DNA of 64,000 nucleotides from Nitrososphaeria archaeon (lineage in GTDB: Archaea > Thermoproteota > Nitrososphaeria > Conexivisphaerales > DTJL01), in NCBI GenBank assembly GCA_029775965.1, contig JARVJU010000003.1, forward strand, positions 24,001 through 88,000, given 5' to 3'. Below, piece after piece: positions 34,693-44,087 of this stretch. Under the pieces are notes generated by a model. That model was not told the DNA's origin and searched no databases. It saw only the letters and a list, made by a program, of their open reading frames with translations. Position numbers and translations under genes: made by a program. Every line of letters begins with the position of its first letter. The stretch's first letter is position 1.

Positions 34693-36183
34693 TCAGCTGC
34701 TCTTTCCTCTACCCCGCATCAGTGATGGTATAATTGCAACAAGCTGAAAGATTGTTGATATGTAGTAAATCAAATCTATCGAATGGAGAAAGTTGTGTAT
34801 AAGACCTTGATCCGCACCTACCTTGCTTCCAAGCAGAATGAGCTGAAGCTCTGATGAAGGAACACCAGCAGTAATTATTGCGAATGCCAAACCAAGGCTA
34901 AATGTTGACCCTACATTAACCAGAGTCGTGCTAACACCAGCCGTTAAACCCCTTTCTTCAGGTTCAACAGAATTCATTATGGATGCTCTGTTGGGCGAAG
35001 CAAATATACCCATCCCCCCTCCTATCAGTATTAAAGGGATAAGAAGCTGCAGAAAAGTAATCCTTGCACCTATTTCAGACAGCATCAGAAAGCCCAATGA
35101 AGATACAACAAGCCCTAAAGATGCAAGTATTCTGGCTCCATATCTGTCTGATAACCATCCGCTTACAGGACCAAGTACAGCCAGAGAAGCTGACATGGGG
35201 GTGAGATAAATACCAGCTGTTAACGGGTCAAGCCCCATGGACGGCCCCTGCAGATAAAGAATCAGGACCAGTGAAACAGCTCCTCTTGCCAGTGCATTGA
35301 GAAATATTGCAACATTACCAGCTGTAAACATTCTGTTTTTGAAGAGAGAAAGATTGAACATGGGATTGCTTACACGTCTTTCTATTGCTATGAAGAAGGC
35401 AAGAAATGCCAGGCCTGCTGTTGCTACTATAACAGATTCTAGAAGATCCAGCGATCCTATTGCATGCAGGGTTATGGAGGTAAGAATGCATGCAAGTCCT
35501 GCAACAAATGCTAGGTTACCATAGATGTCTATCGAATGTTTCCTCTCTAACTTTGCCAGCTCCTTCAGTCTATAATGGGACCAGACAGTGGCAAATATCC
35601 CTATGGGTATGTTCACCCAGAATATAGACCTCCATCCTGCGAAGGATGTAAGGAACCCTCCCAGAACAAGCCCTGTAACAGATCCAGCAACTATGGCTAC
35701 TTGATTTGTGCCCAGAGCTCTACCTCTTTCATTTACAGGAAATGCGTCAGTTATTATTGCTGCACTGTTGCTGAATAGAAAGGCAGCCCCAAGGGCCTGA
35801 ACCATTCTAAAAGCTACAAGCTGAAGCCCTGTCTGAGCTATGCTGCTGAGAGCTGAACCTGCAGTGAATACAATAAACCCTATGTTATATAGCTTCACCC
35901 TTCCGAACATGTCAGAAAGTCTGCCAAAGTTAACAAGCACGGAGGCTGTCACAAGCTGGTAGCCAAGCAGTACCCATAGCAGATCAAAGAAGGAAGTCTT
36001 TGGGAGTTCTCTAGCTATTGTGGGTATTGCAACTATAACTATATTGCTGTCTAGCGAGGACATCAGTGTTCCAAGTGTTGTGTTAGATAACACAATCCAC
36101 TTGTACTGCACAAGCTTTGCCCAATAATATGTGGTTTTAATCGTTATCTCGATTATCTGCTCAAACCAGAGTGTTAATATCAT
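34693..36183 (-). CDS. MFS drug/proton antiporter, DHA2 (14-TM) type
   Basis: About 496 residues with fourteen TM helices. The DHA2 marker TLMSSLDSNIVIVAIPTIARE is near residue 38, GRLSDMFGRVKLYNIG near residue 85, and motif C-like GSVTGLVLGGFLTSFAGWRSIFW near residue 145. Exports drugs or small organic molecules. ATG 36183 lies 23 nt inside the upstream DUF2203 gene; earlier in-frame starts would overlap that gene further. Confidence 0.87.
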   Translation of the reverse strand: MILTLWFEQIIEITIKTTYYWAKLVQYKWIVLSNTTLGTLMSSLDSNIVIVAIPTIARELPKTSFFDLLWVLLGYQLVTASVLVNFGRLSDMFGRVKLYNIGFIVFTAGSALSSIAQTGLQLVAFRMVQALGAAFLFSNSAAIITDAFPVNERGRALGTNQVAIVAGSVTGLVLGGFLTSFAGWRSIFWVNIPIGIFATVWSHYRLKELAKLERKHSIDIYGNLAFVAGLACILTSITLHAIGSLDLLESVIVATAGLAFLAFFIAIERRVSNPMFNLSLFKNRMFTAGNVAIFLNALARGAVSLVLILYLQGPSMGLDPLTAGIYLTPMSASLAVLGPVSGWLSDRYGARILASLGLVVSSLGFLMLSEIGARITFLQLLIPLILIGGGMGIFASPNRASIMNSVEPEERGLTAGVSTTLVNVGSTFSLGLAFAIITAGVPSSELQLILLGSKVGADQGLIHNFLHSIDLIYYISTIFQLVAIIPSLMRGRGKSS

Positions 36184-36562
36184 CCAAGAGTGGCTGTCTT
36201 GAGTTGTATCCCTCATCCTTTGTGTGCCAGTACAGCACTCTGGGTTCACCGGACTTCCAGCAGAGCCAGACTTCTTCGCCGAATTTTATTGCAGGGAAGT
36301 CAATCAGCCCCTGATCCACATCTTTTACTATACACCCAAGCGCCTCTATCTCTTCCACCTGAGCATAGAAATCTGCGACAAGTTTGTTAAGCACTCTTTT
36401 TTCTTCACAAAAAGCGCCAAGGGTTGAGTTCGCCTGGGCCTCAGCCAATTTACCCTGCTGCTCTATTATTCTCTGCTTCAACTGCAAAAGGAAGGAAAGC
36501 CTGTCCACAAGCTTTGGTATCAGTCTGTTTACCTGCTCTGGAGTAAAGTAACCGTTCCTCAA
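36161..36562 (-). CDS. DUF2203 family protein
   Basis: 133 residues. Begins YFTPEQVNRLIPKLVDRLSF and ends with the family's conserved block GCIVKDVDQGLIDFPA, EVWLCWKSGEPRVLYWH, EGYNSRQPL. The first half is a long helix. Found across bacteria and archaea, function not established. Overlaps the following MFS gene. Confidence 0.88.
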   Translation of the reverse strand: MRNGYFTPEQVNRLIPKLVDRLSFLLQLKQRIIEQQGKLAEAQANSTLGAFCEEKRVLNKLVADFYAQVEEIEALGCIVKDVDQGLIDFPAIKFGEEVWLCWKSGEPRVLYWHTKDEGYNSRQPLLDDINTLV

Positions 36563-36678
36563 GCTGTCGCAGCTACTGCGCGCAAAGTTATAAAGATATA
36601 TCTCTGTGTCTGCTTTTGCATGCCAAAACTCTTAGAAAGATATATTAGCGTCTCATTGGAAAGTGTTACAGAAAAGTA

Positions 36679-38466
36679 ATGTCCGAAAAAGATTCCGATG
36701 CTGAAATAACACTGAGATTGGGGGCAGCTGCAGGTGATGGTATTCAGAGTGCAGGAGAAATGATCATGAAGGTTCTATCGAGAAGCGGCATGCATGTGAC
36801 TACTTACAACGGGAATCAGTCTCTGATAAGAGGTGGACATGTGTGGTTTCATGTACATGCCTCAACAAAGAAGATTTATTCTCTGGGCTATGGTATAGAC
36901 TTCCTCATACCCCTTACCCAGCTATCCTACGATCAGCACTTCGAGAAACTGAATCAAGGCGGAGCAGTGATATACGACCCTGTTGCCGTGAAGATCCATG
37001 ATTTAGATCCCAAAGTGATGCAGATAAGTGTACCTTTAGCTGATATAGCACTCAAGTATGATAAGAGGCCAATAATGAAGAATACTGTAGCCTTGGGGTC
37101 TCTCTGTGCAGCAATAGGAGTTGATATCAATGTGCTTTCTAAGGCTATCCAGGACCAGTTCGGCAGGAAGGAGCCTGCTGTGGCTGAGAATAACATAAAG
37201 GCTGCCATGGATGGCTATGAGATGGTTAAAAAGCAGACCAGACCTCTCAAAAATATTCAGTACAATTATTCTGTACGAAGGCCTGCCATGACAGCTGATT
37301 ATGCTTTGGCGCTAGGTGCTGTGGCAGCCGGTTGCAGATTTTATGCTGCATACCCTATGTCCCCTGCAAGTCCTATCGTCCACTGGATGGCATCACACGC
37401 CAAAAAATTAGGGATCACAGTCTTTCTGGGTGAAGATGAAATATCGGTGATGAATGCTACCATAGGAGCCTCCTATGCTGGTGCAAGAGCTATGTGTGCT
37501 ACCAGCGGTGGCGGCTTCGCACTCATGCAAGAAGCAATAGGAGAAGCAGCAATGACAGAGACACCAGTTGTTGTTGTAGATGTAATGAGGGCTGGGCCAA
37601 GCACAGGCCTCCCCACCAAGACTTCACAGGGTGACCTGAACATGATGCTTGGAATATCTCAGGACGACTTTCCAAGGGTTATACTGGCGCCGAGAAATCC
37701 TGAGGAGTCTTTTTACACAGCTCCAAGAGCCTTTAACCTGGCTGAAAGGTATCAGGTGCCTGTAATAATACTTTTAGACTTCGCCATAGGAGACGGAGGC
37801 TATTCAACAGTAGATAATCTGAACTTCGCTTTTGAGATAGACAGGGGCAAACTACTGAGCACACCTCCTCCTGCATACACAAACGGTTACTGGTTCAAGA
37901 GGTTCGCGATAACAGATGATAACATATCACCAAGATCCATTCCAGGAACACCAGATATGATGTTTGTAGCAAAGACTGATGAACATGATGAATGGGGGCA
38001 TGACCTGAGTGACGTTCTGGCAGGTCTGAAGGAATATCTTCCCATAAGACGCAGAATGCATGAAAAGAGGATGAAGAAGCTTGAAGAGATAAAGAAGGAG
38101 ATGAAATTGCCAGAGATATACGGCCCTTCAGGAGCTGATATATCCATCATAACATGGGGTAGCTCTTCAAACGCAGTAAGGGAAGCTCTCCATGAGCTTC
38201 ATAAAAAAGGTGTAAGTGTTAACTCGTTTGAATTCTCTGACATTTACCCCATGCAAGAAGACGAGGTGAGAAAAATTCTTTCCACCGCAGGTATAATGGT
38301 TGATGTAGAAGTAAATTACAGCGCACAGTTCGCAAAGCTTCTCAAGAGAGAGGCAGGTGTGGAGATCAATAACTTCTTCCTGAAGTATGATGGAGAGCCT
38401 ATCTATCCTGAAGAAGTAGAGAAGCATATTCTGGCAACAAGGAAAGAGGTGCATGCCATTGCTTAA
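36679..38466 (+). CDS. 2-oxoacid:ferredoxin oxidoreductase, fused gamma-alpha subunit
   Basis: 595 residues. Residues 1-190 form the gamma domain (LGAAAGDGIQSAGEMIMKVL, NQSLIRGGHVWFHV); from about 205 the alpha domain begins (AMTADYALALGAVAAGCRFY, with YPMSPASPI as the substrate-loop motif, then CATSGGGFALMQEAIGEAAM). Oxidatively decarboxylates pyruvate or 2-oxoglutarate to acyl-CoA, reducing ferredoxin. Two-subunit form as in Sulfolobus. Overlaps the beta gene by 14 nt. TATA-like AGATATATTAG upstream. Confidence 0.93.
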   Translation: MSEKDSDAEITLRLGAAAGDGIQSAGEMIMKVLSRSGMHVTTYNGNQSLIRGGHVWFHVHASTKKIYSLGYGIDFLIPLTQLSYDQHFEKLNQGGAVIYDPVAVKIHDLDPKVMQISVPLADIALKYDKRPIMKNTVALGSLCAAIGVDINVLSKAIQDQFGRKEPAVAENNIKAAMDGYEMVKKQTRPLKNIQYNYSVRRPAMTADYALALGAVAAGCRFYAAYPMSPASPIVHWMASHAKKLGITVFLGEDEISVMNATIGASYAGARAMCATSGGGFALMQEAIGEAAMTETPVVVVDVMRAGPSTGLPTKTSQGDLNMMLGISQDDFPRVILAPRNPEESFYTAPRAFNLAERYQVPVIILLDFAIGDGGYSTVDNLNFAFEIDRGKLLSTPPPAYTNGYWFKRFAITDDNISPRSIPGTPDMMFVAKTDEHDEWGHDLSDVLAGLKEYLPIRRRMHEKRMKKLEEIKKEMKLPEIYGPSGADISIITWGSSSNAVREALHELHKKGVSVNSFEFSDIYPMQEDEVRKILSTAGIMVDVEVNYSAQFAKLLKREAGVEINNFFLKYDGEPIYPEEVEKHILATRKEVHAIA

Positions 38467-39319
38467 TCCTAAACCCTTTGAGAGTGATACAAGGGCCGAT
38501 TGGTGCCCTGGATGCGGAGACTTTGGTGTCCTTGCAGCTTTGAAGGATGCACTCCAGAAGTCTGGCAGACAACCTCATGAAGTGGTTGTGGTATCAGGAA
38601 TAGGATGTTCATCGAACCTTCCAGGATACATAAGGACGTATGGATTCCATGGCCTGCATGGCAGGCCAGTACCCGTTGCAGTAGGAATAAAGAATGCAAA
38701 TCCAAAGCTTCTGGTCATAGCTACTGCAGGAGATGGGGATGAGTATGGAATAGGGTTTAACCATGTAGTTCATGCAGCAAGAAGAAATGATGACATAAAG
38801 CTGATAGTTATGAATAACGAGATATATGGCCTTACCACAGGCCAGCTCTCTCCAACATCCAAGCTCGGGCAGAAGACCAAGACTTCACCTGACGGAAGTA
38901 TAATATATCCGTTGAAGCCATTACCCACAATACTGGGTGCTGGGGGCACTTTCATAGCAAGAACATTCTCCGGTGATCCCAAGCATATGTCCTGGGTCAT
39001 CCAGGAGGCAATAAAGCATAGAGGTTTTGCTCTTGTAGATGCGATAAGCCCATGTGTAACATGGCATAACATATACGACGAAGTCAAGAAGCTATTCTAC
39101 AGGCTGGAGGATAGGGGTTACAAGCCAGATGATGAGAATGAAGCATACAAAGCCATGAATGCTCAAGATGGTATTCCTATAGGCATATTCTACAGAAGGG
39201 AGGATAAACAAAGCTTTCAGGAGAGGCTCGCTGAAATAAATGGAGGGAGATGGGCTGCAGATAATGTCAAATCGCTGGGCAGTGAAATAGCACAGAGCCT
39301 TGTACAAGAGATGTTATAA
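38453..39319 (+). CDS. 2-oxoacid:ferredoxin oxidoreductase, beta subunit
   Basis: 288 residues, thiamine diphosphate and [4Fe-4S] subunit. Cluster cysteines: WCPGCGDFG near residue 17, GIGCSSNLPGY near residue 50, and SPCVTWHN near residue 200. The ThDP/Mg motif is GDGDEYGIGFNHVVHAARRN near residue 95, then VMNNEIYGLTTGQ. No separate ferredoxin-like delta subunit follows, as expected for the two-subunit class. Confidence 0.94.
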   Translation: MPLLNPKPFESDTRADWCPGCGDFGVLAALKDALQKSGRQPHEVVVVSGIGCSSNLPGYIRTYGFHGLHGRPVPVAVGIKNANPKLLVIATAGDGDEYGIGFNHVVHAARRNDDIKLIVMNNEIYGLTTGQLSPTSKLGQKTKTSPDGSIIYPLKPLPTILGAGGTFIARTFSGDPKHMSWVIQEAIKHRGFALVDAISPCVTWHNIYDEVKKLFYRLEDRGYKPDDENEAYKAMNAQDGIPIGIFYRREDKQSFQERLAEINGGRWAADNVKSLGSEIAQSLVQEML

Positions 39320-39326
39320 CTTCAGT

Positions 39327-39614
39327 ATGTCAAGCCTAGAGGTACCCTTCGAAGACTTTGCCAGATACATGGAAAAGAAAAAGGATACCTATACCGTGCT
39401 GTACGAAGGAGATGATGTAAAGATAATCTTCTACGGCTCTTCATCCACAATAGTGGACAAGCTGGGGAAGCCTGTGACAATAACAATCCTTGCAAAAAGA
39501 ATAGGCAGCATGGTCAGGTTCAAGAGTATGCAGGCTGAAATAGGGGATGAGGTCTTTGAAGGTAGTGTTGGGTCTCTCGAGAGCTGGTTACTTGAAATTA
39601 AAGGAGAACTTTAG
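39327..39614 (+). CDS. uncharacterised 95-residue protein
   Basis: ATG 39327, 7 nt after the beta-subunit stop; the open frame extends upstream, but inside the beta gene. An amphipathic first helix (FEDFARYMEKKK) then five strands (TYTVLYEGDDVKIIFYG, KPVTITILAKRIGSMVRF) suggest a small beta-rich domain. Probably cotranscribed with the oxidoreductase. Family not recognised. Confidence 0.6.
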   Translation: MSSLEVPFEDFARYMEKKKDTYTVLYEGDDVKIIFYGSSSTIVDKLGKPVTITILAKRIGSMVRFKSMQAEIGDEVFEGSVGSLESWLLEIKGEL

Positions 39615-39937
39615 CCAGCGGCGCCTTTGTATGGGTTATTTTCACCATTCTCCTCGAACATAACATCCGAGAGTTCCTGCAAGAAGCTTTCCGTAAGCAT
39701 CTTCAGGTCAGCCACCTGTTTCCCTATTCTCTCCTTGGCTTCCAGAGATACATCAGAGTCAGCCTCCATCTTCTGGGTCATAGCTATTACACCGTCACAC
39801 TTACTGATAAGAAGATGAAGCTTTGGAGCCAGTTCAGGCTTGAGGCTGTACACATCTCCCAGTATACCCTTCAGAGCATCTCTGTACCTGCTTATGTCCT
39901 GCCTTATTTCATTGACAAACCCTCTTCTCTCAGACAT
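39611..39937 (-). CDS. uncharacterised helical (coiled-coil) protein
   Basis: 108 residues, almost all helical with heptad-like leucines (DALKGILGDVYSLKPELAPK, LHLLISKCDGVIAMTQKM, ERIGKQVADLKMLTES). Convergent with and overlapping the 39327 gene by 4 nt. No family recognised. Confidence 0.6.
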   Translation of the reverse strand: MSERRGFVNEIRQDISRYRDALKGILGDVYSLKPELAPKLHLLISKCDGVIAMTQKMEADSDVSLEAKERIGKQVADLKMLTESFLQELSDVMFEENGENNPYKGAAG

Positions 39938-40014
39938 GACAGCCTGCTATAACATCATATGCTTTTATCGCTTTTGATAAAACATGATGTCAACAAGGGC
40001 AATAATATTTGACC

Positions 40015-40503
40015 TTACAGCTCAGGGGTAAGGAATTCACCATGCTCCCAGGGGAAGACTATCCAGGCTTTGGTTGTTTCTACAAAGAAGTCAGGTGAGA
40101 ATCTGCTCCAGGGTTTTACGAAGAGTACTGCCGTTTTCAGGTTCCTGATTGAATAATTCTGCCTTAGAAAATCTGTCATCTTCTCCAGAGTATCGCCCTC
40201 ATCCACCAGGTCATCCACAAGCAACACACTCTTTCTGTTTGCATCCTCCAGCAGAGTTGAAAGTATGCGTACTTCTGACCTCTTTCCTTCTCCAGTGTAT
40301 GACTTCACATTTATAAAATCAACAGGGACTCTCAGCCTGTCTGCCAGCACCATAGAAAGGGGTATACCACCTCTAGCTATTCCCACAACAAGGTCTACTC
40401 CTGAGTCATCCGACTGCACCTTCTTGACAAGCCTTTCTGTTAATATGCCGAATTCTTCCCACCCTATGACCTGCTTCAGGTATGGTCTAGCTCCAGCTGA
40501 CAA
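40015..40503 (-). CDS. purine-type phosphoribosyltransferase
   Basis: 162 residues. PRTase type I: VDLVVGIARGGIPLSMVLAD near residue 40, the PRPP motif SVLLVDDLVDEGDTLEKMTD near residue 93, and flexible-loop region KSYTGEGKRSEV. The acidic-rich domain and short hood fit archaeal xanthine/hypoxanthine-guanine salvage enzymes (COG2236-like). Substrate base not settled. Confidence 0.85.
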   Translation of the reverse strand: MSAGARPYLKQVIGWEEFGILTERLVKKVQSDDSGVDLVVGIARGGIPLSMVLADRLRVPVDFINVKSYTGEGKRSEVRILSTLLEDANRKSVLLVDDLVDEGDTLEKMTDFLRQNYSIRNLKTAVLFVKPWSRFSPDFFVETTKAWIVFPWEHGEFLTPEL

Positions 40504-40752
40504 ATAAATTCACTATCCTTAGATGAAGGCCTAAAAATTTCAGGTTAAAAACTTTTCAATTTGTTGTTGACCAGATTGCTGAAGAAATGGCTAGTGCTTG
40601 ATGAGTGAATGCAGCTGATGCCAGCTACAAGGAATATTCGTATATGCATTTCATTTCATTTCAATTATGCGTCTTCAATTAGAGGTTACATCCAGCCTTT
40701 CTTGTTGCTAGTAGAGAAAAGTATTATTATAAGATCAGCTGAACAGCTTGTT

Positions 40753-41367
40753 ATGTCTGTAAAGTCCAAGCAACTTCCTCCAGGCCAGAGATTTATCAAG
40801 AATTTTATCTACTATGCTGCATTGGGTCTGCCTGAAGTAGATATAGCGTCTTACAGACTGAGAATATTTGGTAATGTGTCGAAGCCGCAGGCATTCACAT
40901 ATCAGCAGCTATTATCTTTATCAGATACTGTTGTAGAGAAGGATTTTCATTGCGTAACAGGATGGAGCATTGCAGATGCCAGGTGGGAAGGTGCCAGTCT
41001 TTCAAAACTGATCACACAATGCAGACCACTTGCTGATACAGAATGGGTCTTGTTCCATTCACTTGATGGATACACAGCACCAGTAACATTTCAGGATGCA
41101 ATGGAAGAAGACTCTATAGTGGCCTTCAGACTTAACGGCAAAGAGCTGACAAGGGAGATGGGTTACCCAGCCAGGCCAATCATACCGAAGCTGTATGGCT
41201 GGAAGTCTGCAAAATGGCTTGACGGCATAGAATTGCTAAAGGATTACAGGGATGGCTACTGGGAAGAAAGAGGGTACAATGAAAGAGGAAATGTCTGGTA
41301 TGAAGAGAGATTCAAGAGCTGGGGCAGGCATCTGCCGAGGTCTCCTGTATCATCCAGCAATCATTGA
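40753..41367 (+). CDS. sulfite oxidase-family molybdopterin oxidoreductase
   Basis: About 204 residues, the Mo-domain only. The molybdenum-ligating cysteine is in DFHCVTGWSIADARWEG near residue 65, with SLDGYTAPVTFQDAM and GYPARPIIPKLYGWKSAKWL completing the family pattern (YedY/SorA-like). No signal peptide, so cytoplasmic unless exported with a partner. TATA-like AGTATTATTATAAG at about 40720-40733 supports ATG 40753; the earlier frame is not coding-like. Could oxidise sulfite or reduce sulfoxides. Confidence 0.87.
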   Translation: MSVKSKQLPPGQRFIKNFIYYAALGLPEVDIASYRLRIFGNVSKPQAFTYQQLLSLSDTVVEKDFHCVTGWSIADARWEGASLSKLITQCRPLADTEWVLFHSLDGYTAPVTFQDAMEEDSIVAFRLNGKELTREMGYPARPIIPKLYGWKSAKWLDGIELLKDYRDGYWEERGYNERGNVWYEERFKSWGRHLPRSPVSSSNH

Positions 41368-41554
41368 CGCCTGCTAGCTAGAGGTCAATTGATTCTTTGC
41401 TAAAATGAATTATTTTCTTACCTTGACATTGCAACCATTTTATTCTGCAGTGCAAAATATCTGCAGAGATGCAACTCATTCAAATATCGGGCAACATTTT
41501 TTCCAGAGGATTCTGATGCTTTCAATTGCATAGCTATGCTCTTAATTTCTTCAA

Positions 41555-42343
41555 TTATTCTGCCTTGCTCATGTATTCTGACAGGAGCAGAGAGTAGGTG
41601 GATGGTCTTCTTGCCTTCAGTCTTTGCTCCCTCTGCTCTCTTATGAGCTCCGTATCTATTTCTGCTATTATTGTTGACTCCTCCTCGTTCGCTTTTGCCA
41701 CGACCCTCGGATAGACTATATCCTCCTGAACAAACAGGTCCACTATAAGACTGCATCCAGGAAATTTTGGAGTTGCCAGTGTATTGGGAAGCACCATGGG
41801 TAACCTGTTTTCCAGTGCCCTTGCCTTTGCATACAGCTCCCATGGATCCAGACCTTCTCTTTTTATTCTGGAAGGCACAAAGAGTATCTCTGCACCCTGC
41901 AGTGCAAATATTCTGACAACCTCAGGATATACAAGGTCATGGCATATTGCAATACCAAACTTTACCCCCTTGAATTGGAAGATCCTGTATGAGTTCCCCG
42001 GCTTTGCCATACTCTTCTCATGACCGAACAGATGCACCTTTTCCTGTACTCCTAGCTCTCTACCATCTCCTCCTATCACTATGCTTTCTATGGTTGTCTT
42101 ATCTTCATATTTTACAAAATCTGCACCTGCTATAACCAATCCATCAAAGTCTTTAACAGCACTCTTTAACCTTCCTATAACTTCCCTCAGGTCAGCATTC
42201 TGTCCAGGAAGCCAGTGCTCAGGCAAGCATGCTATATCCACACCCTTTGATAAAGCAGAAAAGATCAGATTCGCAGCTCTATCTACCACCTGCTCTTTCG
42301 AGCCCGTTGAGTTGGGCTGTATTGCAGCTACTTTAATCTTCAA
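41555..42343 (-). CDS. nitrilase-superfamily carbon-nitrogen hydrolase
   Basis: 262 residues with the Glu-Lys-Cys triad: CLPEHWLPGQN near residue 40, KVHLFGHEKS near residue 105, and FGIAICHDLVYPEV near residue 140. Amidase or omega-amidase type; substrate unknown. TTG start overlaps the coaBC 3' end by 11 nt, so the two are cotranscribed. Confidence 0.88.
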   Translation of the reverse strand: MKIKVAAIQPNSTGSKEQVVDRAANLIFSALSKGVDIACLPEHWLPGQNADLREVIGRLKSAVKDFDGLVIAGADFVKYEDKTTIESIVIGGDGRELGVQEKVHLFGHEKSMAKPGNSYRIFQFKGVKFGIAICHDLVYPEVVRIFALQGAEILFVPSRIKREGLDPWELYAKARALENRLPMVLPNTLATPKFPGCSLIVDLFVQEDIVYPRVVAKANEEESTIIAEIDTELIREQREQRLKARRPSTYSLLLSEYMSKAE

Positions 42344-43580
42344 TTCTTAATGCCTCATCTATTATGCTGGAAGCTACTTCATCCTTTGTCGACAGCGGTA
42401 CATGAATTACCTTTCCGTTCTGCTTGATGATAAATACTTCATTGTTATCCGAACCAAAACCAGTTTCCTTTTTACCCACGTCATTTGCTACAGCCATGTC
42501 TGCCTTCGATTCCATCAGTGCTTCTTTGGCTCTTTTAATGAGCTCCTGTTGAGTCACCCTATGCTCCGCTTTGAATATTATGAGTTTTGTTGAAGGACTG
42601 CGTTCTTTGACCATTCTGACTATCTTTGGCGTTGCATGTAGCTGCAGTGTAAGTCTTGGAATCTCAGATGTGCGAAGCTTTACATTCTGCACCTTATCCG
42701 GGGAATAGTCAGTCACTGCAGCTGTTGCGATAACCAGATCATAGGAGAGGGAAAGGAGTTCCTTTTCTACACCTTCATACATTTCCTCAGCTGTTTTCAC
42801 CTTGATCAGCTTTATCCCTTGAGGCGGGGAGGCTACTCCCTGACCATAGACAAGAGTAACATCTGCACCTCTTCTCTTTGCAACCTTAGCCAGAGAAACA
42901 GCCATCTTGCCTGAGCTCATATTCGTGATTACTCTGACAGGATCTATGTATTCCAGCGTGGGGCCTCCTGTTATCAGAACATGCCTGCCTTGCATGTCTT
43001 TGGGCGATAAACTCGATATTACTGCTTCTGTTATTGTTTCTTCGTTTGCAAGCTTTGCTTTTCCTTCTTCCATTACAGGAGTGATAAATTGTACACCCAG
43101 TGTCTTCAGGTATTCTATATTATCCTGTACGATTTTTTGACTGATCATGGTGTCGTGCATAGCTGGTGCTATGAGAATAGGTATACCCGAACCCAAGGCC
43201 GAGGAAGCGTAGGAAGTAACTGGAGTGTCATCTATACCTTTTGCTATCTTGCTTATTGTGTTAGCTGTGGCTGGTGCGATAAGGAGCGCATCAGCCTTCT
43301 GTGAGCCTGATGTGAATTGTATGTGCTCTATCTTCCCCGTCAGCTCAGTCACAACATCATTTCCAGTGGCCCACTGAATCAGGTTGGGATGTATTATCTT
43401 CTGTGATGAGGGGGTCATGACTGCATATACTGTTGCACCATGCCTGATCAAGTCTCTAGCTATATCTGCAGCCTTGTACGCAGAAACACTTCCAGTGATG
43501 CCAAGAACTATCTTTTTCTGAGAGAGTTCATTCCCTTTCTTTCCTTTTATATCTTCTGTGCTTGCATTCAACAATATCAA
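42333..43580 (-). CDS. coaBC: bifunctional phosphopantothenoylcysteine synthetase/decarboxylase
   Basis: 415 residues. N-terminal flavoprotein decarboxylase domain (KIVLGITGSVSAYKAADIAR, then ALLIAPATANTISKIAKGID, and PAMHDTMISQKIVQDN), C-terminal CoaB ligase domain (HVLITGGPTLEYIDPVRVIT, NMSSGKMAVSLAK, KEVLIATAAVTDYSPDK-like). Two steps of coenzyme A synthesis. TTG start. Confidence 0.93.
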   Translation of the reverse strand: MILLNASTEDIKGKKGNELSQKKIVLGITGSVSAYKAADIARDLIRHGATVYAVMTPSSQKIIHPNLIQWATGNDVVTELTGKIEHIQFTSGSQKADALLIAPATANTISKIAKGIDDTPVTSYASSALGSGIPILIAPAMHDTMISQKIVQDNIEYLKTLGVQFITPVMEEGKAKLANEETITEAVISSLSPKDMQGRHVLITGGPTLEYIDPVRVITNMSSGKMAVSLAKVAKRRGADVTLVYGQGVASPPQGIKLIKVKTAEEMYEGVEKELLSLSYDLVIATAAVTDYSPDKVQNVKLRTSEIPRLTLQLHATPKIVRMVKERSPSTKLIIFKAEHRVTQQELIKRAKEALMESKADMAVANDVGKKETGFGSDNNEVFIIKQNGKVIHVPLSTKDEVASSIIDEALRIED

Positions 43581-43651
43581 TAGCTGCTTGCATGGATATT
43601 AATGCTACTGTAGCTACAAAAGACTAATTAGCTTGATTGTTAGAGCATTAA

Positions 43652-43792
43652 ATGGTTATGGCAGAGGATGAGGAGCATATTAGATTTTGGGGAAAGAGTG
43701 CAGAAAAGGTGATTTATGGTGAAGAATGTCCATTCTGTCATAGTAGAATCGATGAGTTTGGATTTTGTGCCTGTGATGCAGCGGGAGATTGA
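43652..43792 (+). CDS. 46-residue Cys-rich microprotein
   Basis: ATG 43652, TGA 43790-43792. Four cysteines plus histidine in CPFCHSRIDEFGFCACDAAG at residues 26-45 form a likely zinc knuckle, preceded by an acidic helix (MAEDEEHIRFWGKSAEKV). Short enough to be missed by gene callers. Function unknown. Confidence 0.6.
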   Translation: MVMAEDEEHIRFWGKSAEKVIYGEECPFCHSRIDEFGFCACDAAGD

Positions 43793-43826
43793 TAAGGCTT
43801 ATAACGGACCAGGGCAGAAGACCACT

Positions 43827-43943
43827 TTATTCATCCTGTGGATTAAGCTCCTCCTGCTCCTGGATGTACCTCTGCATCGTCTCAGCTGAAGCATACCTGC
43901 AGCACCCACGTAGTATGGCAGCAACAAGAGCAGACTGACACAT
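43827..43943 (-). CDS. possible small or 5'-decayed protein
   Basis: From ATG 43943, 38 residues: ALVAAILRGCCRYASAETMQ is followed by RYIQEQEELNPQDE. The frame stays open and protein-like upstream (ALPEAEEEVSELREK) for about 25 codons but has no ATG, GTG or TTG there before a stop. Either the start is internal or the 5' end has decayed into the repeats that follow. Confidence 0.3.
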   Translation of the reverse strand: MCQSALVAAILRGCCRYASAETMQRYIQEQEELNPQDE

Positions 43944-44012
43944 CTTTTCTCTCAGCTCTGAGACCTCTTCCTCAGCCTCAGGCAGTGCTATAGCTAAACA
44001 GAGCTGATTGTG

Positions 44013-44087
44013 TTTAGGTAATCACCTTCAGATAATTGTTTGATTTAGGTAATCACTTGGTTTAGGTCGCTCGGTTTAGGTAATCAC
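44013..44087. repeat. 31-nt-spaced direct repeats TTTAGGTAATCAC
   Basis: Three exact copies of the 13-mer at 44013-44025, 44044-44056 and 44075-44087, each 31 nt apart, with a partial TTTAGGT copy at 44061. Regular spacing of about three helical turns suggests an array of protein-binding sites rather than random repetition. Confidence 0.75.

Noticed and set aside
40609-40752. 48-residue extension of the molybdopterin enzyme
   Set aside because: Includes the putative TATA region; residues are not typical of a signal peptide.
41418-41554. Possible small minus-strand gene after the nitrilase (LNELHLCRYFALQNKMVAM)
   Set aside because: Protein-like ending but no convincing start; could be a 37-aa gene, not supported enough to list.
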